Shown piece after piece: positions 24,541 through 31,497 of a stretch of DNA of 38,472 bases. The first letter of the stretch is position 1. The number at the start of each line of letters is the position of its first letter. Below the pieces are notes generated by a model, which was not told the DNA's origin, ran no database searches, and worked only from the letters and a program-made list of their open reading frames with translations. Source of the stretch: Gemmatimonas sp. (GTDB taxonomy: Bacteria; Gemmatimonadota; Gemmatimonadetes; Gemmatimonadales; Gemmatimonadaceae); assembly GCA_021154285.1 (NCBI GenBank), contig JAJKIV010000163.1:1-38472 (forward strand), in the 5' to 3' direction. Both the position numbers and the translations under genes were made by a program.

Positions 24541-25071
24541 CTATGGCTTGATCAGAATCGGAGTGCCGACGGGGACGACGCTCCAGATCTCTTCGATTTC
24601 CTCGTTGGTGACGGCGATGCATCCCTCGGTCCAGTCGAAGTCACGGTGAGCGGCGCCGACCCACGCCTGTCGAGCCGGCAGACCATGAATCATGATGTCT
24701 CCGCCGGGCGAAACGCCAAGCGAGTGCGCTCGCGCTCGATGCGCCGCGTCAGGATATGAGATCTTGAGCGACCGGTGGTAAAGGCTCGCAGGATTCCGCG
24801 CCTCGATTCGAAAGAGCCCTTCAGGTGTCCGGTTGTCGCCCACGCTCACCTTGTCGCCGACTGGCCGCTGCCCGAGCGCGACCAGATAGCTGCGCAAGAG
24901 CGTGCCCTGACGATACAGCGAGAGTCGATGCTGTGATTTCTCGACGACGATGCTGTCGGCAACGACACCACCGAACGGGGGGACGATGGGCGGCTTGGGC
25001 ACGGCGTGCAGGCTATCGGCGTGGCCGACGAGCGACAGCGCAACCGTGCCGACGAGGAGACTCAGCGGCAT
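24541..25071 (-). CDS. L,D-transpeptidase (YkuD domain), exported
   Basis: 176 residues. The N-terminal hydrophobic stretch MPLSLLVGTVALSLVGHA is a signal peptide or membrane anchor, followed by a proline-rich linker. YkuD domain: SIVVEKSQHRLSLYRQGTLL, NRTPEGLFRIEARNP, HSLGVSPGGDIMIHGLP (catalytic His) and WTEGCIAVTNEEIEEIW (catalytic Cys in the TxGCI motif). Such enzymes form or cleave peptidoglycan 3-3 cross-links or attach lipoproteins to the wall. A 123-base spacer upstream contains one CCTAACG motif and nothing else evident. Confidence 0.93.
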   Translation of the reverse strand: MPLSLLVGTVALSLVGHADSLHAVPKPPIVPPFGGVVADSIVVEKSQHRLSLYRQGTLLRSYLVALGQRPVGDKVSVGDNRTPEGLFRIEARNPASLYHRSLKISYPDAAHRARAHSLGVSPGGDIMIHGLPARQAWVGAAHRDFDWTEGCIAVTNEEIEEIWSVVPVGTPILIKP

Positions 25072-25194
25072 TGCCGGCCAATCTAGAGCAGCGTACCGGC
25101 TCGCTTCCAGTCCGCACTCGGTCGCACGTGAAGCTCGAGCTTGCCAGGCGGTCAGATTTCCGCCTAACGACTGCCATCACGCCGGTTGTCTCGC

Positions 25195-25554
25195 TCAGAT
25201 CCTGGCCGGCTCCGCCACCGTCCGCTCGCTCTCGACGTTCCCCGTATTCAACGTCCCGGCCGGCTCGAACAGCACGACCTCAACTTCTTCGTCAGCAACC
25301 GGGCGGTGTTCGACGCCGCGCGGAACGATCAGGAAATCGCCCGCCTCGAGCTCGATCGCGCGATCGCGAAGCTCCATCCGGAACCGCCCGCGGTGCACGA
25401 GGAACATTTCGTCTTCGTTATCGTGATGATGCCACACGAACTCGCCCACGAATTTCACGACTTTCACGTGCTGGCCATTCAACTCGCCCACGATCTTCGG
25501 TGACCAGTGCTCGGAGAACGAGCCGAACTTCGATACGAGCCTGACTTTTTCCAT
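25195..25554 (-). CDS. cupin-domain protein
   Basis: 119 residues from ATG 25554; the longer frame overlaps the hom gene and is rejected. A single cupin barrel: motif 1 is FVWHHHDNEDEMFLVHRGRF, whose three His and Glu form the metal site, and motif 2 is GDFLIVPRGVEHRPVADEEV with the fourth His. It starts KVRLVSKFGSFSEHWSPKIV, typical of short 'mannose-6-phosphate isomerase-like' cupins, whose substrates are mostly unknown. It follows hom by 19 bases. Confidence 0.92.
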   Translation of the reverse strand: MEKVRLVSKFGSFSEHWSPKIVGELNGQHVKVVKFVGEFVWHHHDNEDEMFLVHRGRFRMELRDRAIELEAGDFLIVPRGVEHRPVADEEVEVVLFEPAGTLNTGNVESERTVAEPARI

Positions 25555-25573
25555 CGACGCTAGCACTCGTGAA

Positions 25574-26566
25574 TCAGGTGGCGCCGATGCACTCGAGGAA
25601 ATCGGCGAACATGCCATAGGCTGTCGTCGTAAGATCGGGGGCGAACGACGTCATCGTCAGTCCCCCGGGAAAGACCGCCGCGTCATAGTGCGTGACGAGC
25701 GTGGCCCCTGATACCGCGAGCGCACTCCCCGCGGGTACCTGCTCGGGCTGGACGCGCGCGTCGACCGCATCGTGGTCCACGGAGACACGACCGACGAGAC
25801 GATACGGATGCCCGTCGCGGTGAGCGGCGCGGATGATCGTGGGGTCGAGGTCCCGTATTCCCGTTCGTTGCACGTCCGCGGGCCGCAGCGCGCGCTCCAG
25901 AATCACGTTCGATACGGCACACAGCTTCACGACCGCGTCCCATCCATCCACATCATACGTGGGATCCGATTCAGCGATGCCGAGCGCCTGGGCTTCGCGG
26001 ATGCCGTCGTCGATCGAGCCGCCGCGCTCGACGGTCTCGAGCACCACGGTCGCCGTCGACGTGAAGACGCCGCTCACGCCGCGTATCCCCGCCAGCGGAA
26101 GGCACCGGCGCACGAGTGAGAACACGGGCGCGCCGTCCATCACGGCGGCCTCGAATCGATACAGCTTCGCGTGCGAATCGGCCAGCGCGTTCAGCCGCTG
26201 GTAGCCGTACACGACCGGGCCCTTGTTCGCGGACACGGCGTGGACCCCCAAGCGAAGCGTCTCGGCGAGATAGTCCAGTGCGGGTTGCCCGGTGTGCGCG
26301 TCGAGCGCGATCGACTCGAACACCACGTCGGGCCGCGCGGTGAGGAGCCAATCACCGATGTCGTAGCATCGCGTGGCCGACTGAGGGCTCGTCGGCGTTA
26401 GGCCGGCCGCGTCCGCCCACCATCCGAGCGATCGGCTCGCGACGCCGGTGGCCTGGCACGAGACGCCATAGCGAACGGCGAGCTCGCTCCGCCGCGACTC
26501 GAGGAGTCGCGCCAGCGCCTTGGCGACGTTGCCGAATCCCAGGAACGCGACCGCGTATCGGCGCAC
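25574..26566 (-). CDS. hom: homoserine dehydrogenase (short form without ACT domain)
   Basis: 330 residues from GTG 26566. It reduces aspartate semialdehyde to homoserine in Thr/Met biosynthesis. Rossmann loop FLGFGNVAKALARLL (9-23), then VFESIALDAHTGQPA, catalytic-region SANKGPVV, the substrate segment GGSIDDGIREAQALGIAESD followed by PTYDVDGWDAVVKL (Lys as proton donor), and VQPEQVPAGSALAVSGATLV. No C-terminal ACT domain, so it would lack the usual Thr feedback sensor. The next gene upstream ends 18 bases away on the same strand. Confidence 0.92.
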   Translation of the reverse strand: MRRYAVAFLGFGNVAKALARLLESRRSELAVRYGVSCQATGVASRSLGWWADAAGLTPTSPQSATRCYDIGDWLLTARPDVVFESIALDAHTGQPALDYLAETLRLGVHAVSANKGPVVYGYQRLNALADSHAKLYRFEAAVMDGAPVFSLVRRCLPLAGIRGVSGVFTSTATVVLETVERGGSIDDGIREAQALGIAESDPTYDVDGWDAVVKLCAVSNVILERALRPADVQRTGIRDLDPTIIRAAHRDGHPYRLVGRVSVDHDAVDARVQPEQVPAGSALAVSGATLVTHYDAAVFPGGLTMTSFAPDLTTTAYGMFADFLECIGAT

Positions 26567-26584
26567 TATCGCACGGTCGCCAGG

Positions 26585-26998
26585 TCAGCGACGGCGGATC
26601 GAGGGCGGCGACGCCATCGTCCGAAGCTCGCGGGCCTCATAGAGGCACGTCGCCACGACGATCTGCGTCACCAGGAGCAGCCCGCCAACGGCGAGCGCGA
26701 GCAGGCCGGGCCTGCCTAACGTTGAAGCGTCCGGTCCGACGAGACGCGCGATCGCGACGACGGCGTTGAAGAGCACGTAGGCGCTCAGCAACGCCGCGAC
26801 GTACCAGACCTGACGGTTCGGTCGTCCGAGCCGCAGGCAGATCGCTCCGGCGAGGAGCGCCGTGCCGATCCAGTGCGCGAACAGCACGATCGCCGGTCCG
26901 CGCAGCGGAAACTGGATCCCGAATGCCAGGACGATCGCGATGACCGCGTAGACCCCCTCGGCGTACCGGGCGGTGCGGAGTGCCGTACTCGTCGTCAA
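26585..26998 (-). CDS. four-helix hypothetical membrane protein
   Basis: 137 residues with four hydrophobic segments: GVYAVIAIVLAFGIQF, PAIVLFAHWIGTALLAGAIC, VWYVAALLSAYVLFNAVVAI and LLALAVGGLLLVTQIVVAT. The best start is TTG at 26998, as no ATG or GTG occurs early in the frame. It has no recognised family and no catalytic motif. The start lies 10 bases after the TAA that would end the OsmC gene if its UGA is read through, which is operon-like spacing. Confidence 0.65.
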   Translation of the reverse strand: MTTSTALRTARYAEGVYAVIAIVLAFGIQFPLRGPAIVLFAHWIGTALLAGAICLRLGRPNRQVWYVAALLSAYVLFNAVVAIARLVGPDASTLGRPGLLALAVGGLLLVTQIVVATCLYEARELRTMASPPSIRRR

Positions 26999-27008
26999 GC
27001 GAAGCTCG

Positions 27009-27458
27009 TTAGGCCTCGACCGTGTAGTCCACCTTCACGTCGGCGACCGCGACCGCGATCGTTCCGAAGAGCGGTCACCGGCGCTTGAATCCTTCCACCA
27101 GGGCCGCGGCGCGCGCGGCGTCCGTGCCGGACAGCACGAACCGCAACTGAACGGAGTTGAATATCGTGAAGTCGGTGCGCGGCTGGTTGCCGCGGTCGAC
27201 GGTGGCGGTCAGCGTGGCAGCAACGTGACGGAGGGGAACGCCGTCCGCCTTGGCGATCACCTGGAGCAGCTCGACGCCGCAGGACGCGACGCCGGCCAGA
27301 TATGCCTCGGGTGGCGTCACCTCTTCGCCGGGACACCCGTTCTGGACGGGGCCATCGATGATGAAGTGATGATCGCGCGCGTTGCAGAGCACTCGCCCAA
27401 AGACGTCGGTCGAGCGGGCACGAACCTCGTATTCACGAATGGGCTGAGGGGCGGTCAT
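27009..27458 (-). CDS. OsmC-family peroxidase-like protein with in-frame UGA (candidate selenoprotein)
   Basis: OsmC/Ohr-type thiol peroxidases reduce organic hydroperoxides with two cysteines. The first is Cys60 in LAGVASCGVELLQVIAKADG. With a standard code the protein stops at UGA 27077-27075 after GFKRR (127 residues). The same frame continues as PLFGTIAVAVADVKVDYTVE plus Ala to TAA at 27009, which is the normal family C-terminus. UGA (codon 128) sits where family members have the second catalytic Cys (KRRCPL; Cys125 in E. coli OsmC). Options are selenocysteine, a nonsense mutation (UGC to UGA is one change) or a sequencing error. A stem of GACCGC (27076-27071) with GCGGTC (27056-27051) can form at the UGA. 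ATG 27458 is clear. Confidence 0.75.
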
Positions 27459-27482
27459 TGCACGAGTGCTGGAGTCATAGCC

Positions 27483-27636
27483 GGATCAAAAGGGGCAGAG
27501 CGGATCAAGGGGTCAGAGCCCTTGAAATCTCGGACCTCGATTTTCATTGAGATCACAAATTTTCAAGGGCTCTGACCCCTTGATCCCCCCTTGATCCAAG
27601 AGATCTCGAATCAAACGACTCTGACCCCTTTGATCC
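27483..27636. repeat. nested GGGGTCAGAG inverted repeats
   Basis: Inner arms 27502-27527 and 27561-27586 are 26-bp perfect reverse complements containing CAAGGGGTCAGAGCCCTTG. Outer imperfect arms lie at 27483-27500 and 27619-27636 (GGATCAAAGGGGTCAGAG-type). It fills the spacer between the DinB gene stop (27636) and the OsmC start (27458), with the stop codon at its edge. Same family as 35270-35326. Confidence 0.8.
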
Positions 27637-28136
27637 TAGTCGAACTCAAATCTCGGTGCGGCCTGCTCGGCCGTCACTCGCCCGGGCACGATCTCGGCGA
27701 TCGCGTAATTCTCCGAGCGAACCGGCGCGCTCGCGAGCCGACGCAGCATCATGATCTGGCCTACGTGCGTCAGCCCGTCAGCGACCGGGCCCTGCAGCAG
27801 CTTCTCGGTCTTGCAGCCAAGCGGCCGGTCGGTCGCGAGGTACTCATCCAGGCGAGTGAGCGCGGAGAAAAAGCGAGCCGACTCCGCGTCCCAAGTTCCC
27901 GGCGTAGCGACGTTCCACTTCTGATTACCCTCCGCCAGCGAAACTCCCCACTCGAGCAGATCGCCGAGGTGCGCGAGGATCTGCAGTGGGCTCCGCGTCG
28001 CGTCACCCACTCGAAAATCAGCGAGCTCGGGAGGGGCGTTGCGGATTGCCTTGGCGCCGCGATACGCCAGCGTGGCCACCGCGTGCCGAAGCAGCTCGCG
28101 TTTGCCGAGTGCGATGTCGTTCGAGGGTTCAGTCAT
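27636..28136 (-). CDS. DinB-fold protein
   Basis: 166 residues. DinB bundle with RSPLQILAHLGDLLEWGVSL (first His) and GPVADGLTHVGQIMMLRRLA (HxxQ-type second site) and an LLRHAVATLAYRGAKAI first helix. The sequence around Asn-Tyr-Ala-Ile near the C-terminus (SENYAIAEIVPGRV) is typical of a short-chain DinB subgroup found in soil bacteria. Reaction unknown. Its ATG overlaps the stop of the EF-Tu-like gene by one base (TAATG). It is followed by the nested repeat at 27483-27636. Confidence 0.85.
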   Translation of the reverse strand: MTEPSNDIALGKRELLRHAVATLAYRGAKAIRNAPPELADFRVGDATRSPLQILAHLGDLLEWGVSLAEGNQKWNVATPGTWDAESARFFSALTRLDEYLATDRPLGCKTEKLLQGPVADGLTHVGQIMMLRRLASAPVRSENYAIAEIVPGRVTAEQAAPRFEFD

Positions 28137-28465
28137 TATTTGCTCGTGACGTGACCGAACCCGATCAGGCGTGGACCCTCGAGGACATCGAATTCCACGC
28201 CGGCAACGAGCTCGGATTGCAATCGGCCGGGGTTGGAGAGGCGGATGGTGGCGTGGGCTCCGGCCCCCGGTGTCACCGGCTCGGACGGCCCGGCGACGAA
28301 CTCCACATCAATGAGCCGCCCATTCCCGCCGCGAACGCGGAACTGCGGTCGATACGCCACCGGCCACTCGGAGCTCAGATCGAGAGGAGTACGGCGACCT
28401 CCTTCGTCGAACGGAAGGAGTTCTATCCACACCTTGATGTAGCGAGCGGCGCCGTTAGTCCCCAT
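28136..28465 (-). CDS. stand-alone protein resembling EF-Tu C-terminal domain (domain III)
   Basis: 109 residues. The sequence starts YIKVWIELLPFDEGGRRTPL, continues AYRPQFRVRG and ends with VTPGAGAHATIRLSNPGRLQ and LIGFGHVTSK. This matches the order in EF-Tu domain III (xxYLxxEEGGRKTPIxxGYRPQFYFR ... GDNVxxxVELIxPI ... GRTVGAGVV). No GTPase domain is present in or beside it. It is coupled to the DinB gene by a TAATG overlap. Role unknown; it could bind tRNA or protein partners as domain III does, but that is speculation. Confidence 0.75.
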   Translation of the reverse strand: MGTNGAARYIKVWIELLPFDEGGRRTPLDLSSEWPVAYRPQFRVRGGNGRLIDVEFVAGPSEPVTPGAGAHATIRLSNPGRLQSELVAGVEFDVLEGPRLIGFGHVTSK

Positions 28466-28535
28466 GCGCCGTTACCCTGCCTATCGCGGGCTCTGCGGTC
28501 AAGACCCGATTCGCATAAGGCGTGGCAGGACGCGG

Positions 28536-28688
28536 CTAGCCTCCGCGCTTGAAGTACTGCACGGCGCGCTCGTGCTTCTCGGCCGCGCCGCGCGATGCGA
28601 AGGTGCCAAGGTTACGGCGATGCCCTGTCTTCGGGTCCTTCTTCTTCGAATACAGTCGGTAGCGACCGTCCTTCAGCTTGCGAATCAT
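28536..28688 (-). CDS. small conserved basic protein of 50 residues
   Basis: 50 residues from ATG 28688: MIRKLKDGRYRLYSKKKDPK, then a GHRRNLGTF strand, then a helix with AAEKHERAVQYFKR. This compact pattern (RKL..G.YRLYS.K.dp.TGkRRNLGTF...e.AekHErevq.FK) is a widespread small protein in soil and aquatic bacteria, unannotated as to function. It starts 4 bases past the DinB stop, so it is co-transcribed. A longer frame to 28784 is non-conserved and overlaps DinB. Confidence 0.8.
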   Translation of the reverse strand: MIRKLKDGRYRLYSKKKDPKTGHRRNLGTFASRGAAEKHERAVQYFKRGG

Positions 28689-28692
28689 CGAG

Positions 28693-29184
28693 TCAGGCGA
28701 TCGGGGTTGGCGGAACCGTGCGCGCGGCCGGTGCACCGCGGGCGAACGCGATGTAGTCCGTCGATGCAGGTTCCCCGCCACCACCTCTGATCAGGAGCGC
28801 GATCTGACCGCGATGATACGAGCCGTGGAGCGCGACGTGAAGGAGAATGTCTTCGGTCGTGCTGCGGAACGCTCGGCCGTCGCTGGTTCGATAGTCGATC
28901 TCACGATCCAGATCATCGGGGCCGAGCGACGACACCAACGCGTTCAACTCCGCGGCGTTCCGCGCGGCGAGCGACGCGGCCTGTTCGAGCGTCAGGACCG
29001 GCCAGACGGCGACGTCGGATGGTCGGCCAGCGAGACGCGCGAGCCACACGGCTTCGGCGCCAAGCACGTGCGAGTAGATCGTCAGCGCTCGCGTATCGGG
29101 TGTAGCCGATGCCCGCAACGCCCCGAGCGCCGCGGTGTCTGCCCACTCGAGATGCTCGATGAGCCTCCGCAGGTGGTCCGACAT
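28693..29184 (-). CDS. DinB-fold protein
   Basis: 163 residues. DinB motifs: MSDHLRRLIEHLEWADTAAL (first helix), SHVLGAEAVWLARLAG (first His) and TTEDILLHVALHGSYHRGQI (HxxxH pair), typical of metal-dependent DinB proteins including bacillithiol-type transferases. No Shine-Dalgarno is visible; the ATG abuts an 11-bp tandem repeat at the end of the DUF2199 gene, which suggests re-initiation after its stop. The small 50-residue protein follows. Confidence 0.88.
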   Translation of the reverse strand: MSDHLRRLIEHLEWADTAALGALRASATPDTRALTIYSHVLGAEAVWLARLAGRPSDVAVWPVLTLEQAASLAARNAAELNALVSSLGPDDLDREIDYRTSDGRAFRSTTEDILLHVALHGSYHRGQIALLIRGGGGEPASTDYIAFARGAPAARTVPPTPIA

Positions 29185-29227
29185 TCAGTGCAGGTTCAGT
29201 GCAGGTTCAGTGCAGGTTCAGTGCAGG
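29184..29227. repeat. four perfect 11-bp tandem repeats
   Basis: TTCAGTGCAGG repeats four times without change between the end of the DUF2199 gene and the start of the DinB gene. The DUF2199 stop (29218-29220) is in the copy at 29217-29227, and the A of the DinB ATG is the first base of the copy at 29184-29194. A single copy would put the two codons directly adjacent, so slippage would change the stop-start distance in 11-base steps. Confidence 0.9.
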
Positions 29228-29733
29228 TGCGCGAACAGCCACTCCACGACGCGTTCGGGATGGACACCGTCGCGCTGTTCACGCGCCAGCGGGTGGTCCA
29301 GCTCGTTGGCGAGAGTGAACGTGGGAATCGTGGCCGGACCGGACAGCGTTACCTCGCCCGGCAATCCGAGCGTGGACGAGTAACAGGTGAGCGCGTTCGC
29401 GAGCGTCGCCTCGAAGGGAGGCTCGTCGTACTGTGCGGGATTGTCCCATAGCTCGCGGGTGCGCACGAACGCCGCTTCGCTCACCTCGGCCCAGACGCCC
29501 CAGGCACATGTGTCGGCCTCGCCGCGAACGGGCATTGGGAGAAGCACCCGGAGGAAAAACCGCGGGTCGGACGTCGCGCCATCATCGAGCCGGCACTCGT
29601 CGTTTCCTACGGTGGTGCGGGTGCTTCGCTCCTCAGGGGGTACAGCCAGATACGCGTCCGGGTAGGTGTAGCTCGGTTCCATCTCGCTCAGGTCGTGCTC
29701 GCCCCCGCACGTCCCGCACCGGACTTTGTCCAT
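29218..29733 (-). CDS. DUF2199 family protein with N-terminal zinc ribbon
   Basis: 171 residues from ATG 29733. It starts MDKVRCGTCGGEHDL with a CxxC, followed by MEPSYTYPDAYLAVPPEERS, DDGATSDPRFFLRVLLPMPV, the DUF2199 signature AWGVWAEVSEAAFVRTREL and PFEATLANALTCYSSTLGLP, and a C-terminal REQRDGVHPERVVEWLFAHL. DUF2199 proteins are small cytosolic proteins of unknown function. A perfect 10-bp hairpin lies in its leader, and its end is inside the tandem repeat. Confidence 0.88.
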   Translation of the reverse strand: MDKVRCGTCGGEHDLSEMEPSYTYPDAYLAVPPEERSTRTTVGNDECRLDDGATSDPRFFLRVLLPMPVRGEADTCAWGVWAEVSEAAFVRTRELWDNPAQYDEPPFEATLANALTCYSSTLGLPGEVTLSGPATIPTFTLANELDHPLAREQRDGVHPERVVEWLFAHLH

Positions 29734-29761
29734 GGCATTTGTCCCTCTTAGTCGCCCGCAC

Positions 29762-29784
29762 AATCGGCGACGGCGTCGCCGATT
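29762..29784 (-). promoter_or_regulatory. 10-bp perfect hairpin in the leader of the DUF2199 gene
   Basis: AATCGGCGAC, loop GGC, GTCGCCGATT: a perfect stem 29-51 bases before the start codon. It could terminate upstream transcription, protect the mRNA or be an operator. It is not followed by a U-tract on either strand. Confidence 0.4.
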
Positions 29785-29858
29785 CTCTGATCGCCGGAGA
29801 ATGCGACGTGTACCGCTCCATGTCCAGACTTTTTTCCTGCAAGGGTACGTTAGGCGTA

Positions 29859-29876
29859 CGGGTCGGGCCCGACCCG
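29859..29876. other. 18-bp perfect palindrome in a 295-base spacer
   Basis: CGGGTCGGGCCCGACCCG is fully palindromic and sits next to GTACGTTAGGCGTAC, itself a GTACG/CGTAC dyad around a CGTTAGG motif. This spacer (29734-30028) holds no gene that I can support; it contains the hairpin, this palindrome, a GGGGTCAGAC copy and two CGTTAGG motifs. Confidence 0.5.
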
Positions 29877-29908
29877 GTACAGATGTTTTGCGCTGTTTTG
29901 CTTGGTTT

Positions 29909-29929
29909 GGGGTCAGACTCCTTTTGCAT
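29909..29929 (+). repeat. single GGGGTCAGACTCC repeat unit
   Basis: The 20-mer GGGGTCAGACTCCTTTTGCA is identical to the arm of the 17595-17673 palindrome. Here there is only one copy, with a weak TGCAT/ATGCA pair beyond it. It lies about 100 bases past the DUF4279 gene stop. Confidence 0.75.
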
Positions 29930-30028
29930 CGTTACAATGCAGCGGTCGGTCGGAGGTCATCCAGAGCCACGCGTTAGGCCCCCGCGGCGATCCATCGACG
30001 GGCCCAGCACCCGGTAGTGGCGGCCTGT

Positions 30029-30460
30029 TCAACTTCCGATGGGGCCGCCCCGAATCCGCAGGCTCAGCGCGAGCCGACGCTCGGCGAGCCGGGCCAGCGT
30101 GTCCGGCGCGAGATCCGCGGCACGATCCGCGTCGTGGATGAAGAGGCCGCAGATCACCGCCACGCGCGCCCAGGTCGCAAGCGATTCCCACAGCGCGGGA
30201 TCATGAGGCAGCCGATCCAACAGGGTGTCGATCGCGTCGCCCAGCTCCCACTCAGGCGACGCTGGGAGCGCGTATGCCCACACGCCTGTGCGCTGAACAA
30301 TTGGGACTCCTCCGATGTCGATCGCTTCGCCTCTGCGTGCCGCCACCGTTGGCGGGACGCCGAGCATACGGGTGATGCGCTCGGGGTCGAGGTCGTCGCC
30401 GGTGACGCGTAGCTCGATGTCCAGCCTTTCAATGTCTCGTCCGTCCGCGGGATCACTCAC
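30029..30460 (-). CDS. DUF4279 family protein
   Basis: 143 residues from GTG 30460, which overlaps the DinB stop (GTGA). The signature is RLDIELRVTGDDLDPERITR then MLGVPPTVAARRGEAI, followed by TGVWAYALPASPEWELGDAI and a helical end (LARLAERRLALSLRIRGGPI). DUF4279 proteins are small beta/alpha proteins often seen beside toxin immunity or unknown loci. No role can be assigned here. The longer frame to 30592 overlaps DinB and is rejected. Confidence 0.85.
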   Translation of the reverse strand: MSDPADGRDIERLDIELRVTGDDLDPERITRMLGVPPTVAARRGEAIDIGGVPIVQRTGVWAYALPASPEWELGDAIDTLLDRLPHDPALWESLATWARVAVICGLFIHDADRAADLAPDTLARLAERRLALSLRIRGGPIGS

Positions 30461-30981
30461 GCGGAGGCGCCCGGCGTTTGTGCGTCGCGCACACGGTCGC
30501 GGATCTGGGTGAGGTGATGCTTGAGATGGAGCACGTAATCGCGCATCAGGTCGTCCAGCGTCGCGGGCTCGTCCGCCGAGTAGGGCTGCCATCCCAGCTG
30601 ATCGAGGTTGTGTCGGTCATGCTTTCGATAGCGGACGTCCAACGGGACGGCGGCCATCACGCGCGCGATGTGGCGGTTATAGGCATGCCAGAGCGTGACG
30701 ACCTCATTCCATGGTGCCATCGCGTACTCCTGCAGGCGCACCCACTCGTTCTGCGCATATCCGGGGAAGACGAGGTCATCCTGGCCGGGCGCGCGGACGA
30801 AACGCGTATGGTTATTGGCCGCCGAGTCGATGAGATGGCCGATGATCTCGATCGCGGACCATGCGCCCGGTTTCGGACGCCATCGGGCGACCGCGTCGGG
30901 GACGGTGTTGAGCCACGCGGCCGTCTCGTCGGCGGTGGTCGCGAGGTCGCGGATGTAGTCGGTGTCGGCTGTCGTCGTCAT
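30457..30981 (-). CDS. DinB-fold protein (DinB_2 type)
   Basis: 174 residues. DinB_2 pattern: RWRPKPGAWSAIEIIGHLID (first His in GHLID), then YNRHIARVMAAVPLDVRYRK, and LDDLMRDYVLHLKHHLTQIR with the HxxHHxxQI site. The WRP.PG.WS..E..gHL motif is the hallmark of the YfiT/DinB_2 subgroup, which binds a divalent metal through three His. Substrate unknown. It is coupled to the DUF4279 gene by a 4-base GTGA overlap and lies 15 bases after the stop of the gene upstream. Confidence 0.92.
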   Translation of the reverse strand: MTTTADTDYIRDLATTADETAAWLNTVPDAVARWRPKPGAWSAIEIIGHLIDSAANNHTRFVRAPGQDDLVFPGYAQNEWVRLQEYAMAPWNEVVTLWHAYNRHIARVMAAVPLDVRYRKHDRHNLDQLGWQPYSADEPATLDDLMRDYVLHLKHHLTQIRDRVRDAQTPGASA

Positions 30982-30996
30982 GCGGCTATGGCGTGC

Positions 30997-31497
30997 CTAA
31001 CGTGTAGGAAACCGGAGCTCGATGGCGCTGCCGGGCGACACCGACTCCCACTCGGTGAACAGCTCCGCCCGTCGCTGGCGGATGCGAGCGAGGTCGTCGT
31101 CGGTGAGCGTCGGTGGAGTCGTCCGGATCTCGTGCTCGCGGTAATAGATGGCTGTCTTGTCGTTGAAGTCCTCGGCGGACCACCGCGCCTGCGATGCTCG
31201 CTCGGCATCGAGGAAGCCGACGATCAACTCGGCCACGCCGGCCTCCTCGGGCATTTGCCCGCGCGGCCACGGCGGGCCGAAGTCCGAGATGTTCCAGCCG
31301 GTAGCGATGAGGCCGTAGAAGGCAGAGCGATACTCGAGCACGGTCTCCACCGCGTAGTGCGTGAGGTCGTGGCGCGGAAAGAACAGTCCCTGCGCGCCCT
31401 GTTGGCGCTGCCAGGTCACTGTCCCATCGGCGCGAGTGCAGCTCAACGCGGCGGTGCCGTCGGTGTTCTTCTTGATGCGAATCGTTAGGCCCGCCAT
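30997..31497 (-). CDS. hypothetical protein, small soluble
   Basis: 166 residues from ATG 31497. N-terminal beta-rich TIRIKKNTDGTAALSCTRADGT, then the strongly patterned GLFFPRHDLTHYAVETVLEY, RSAFYGLIATGWNISDFGPP, WPRGQMPEEAGVAELIVGFL, and a charged C-terminal helix (LARIRQRRAELFTEWESV). The motif HDLTHYAVE looks like a conserved active-site-like patch, but I do not recognise the family. The start overlaps the DUF3574 stop by one base (TGATG); the stop is in a CGTTAGG motif. Confidence 0.7.
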   Translation of the reverse strand: MAGLTIRIKKNTDGTAALSCTRADGTVTWQRQQGAQGLFFPRHDLTHYAVETVLEYRSAFYGLIATGWNISDFGPPWPRGQMPEEAGVAELIVGFLDAERASQARWSAEDFNDKTAIYYREHEIRTTPPTLTDDDLARIRQRRAELFTEWESVSPGSAIELRFPTR

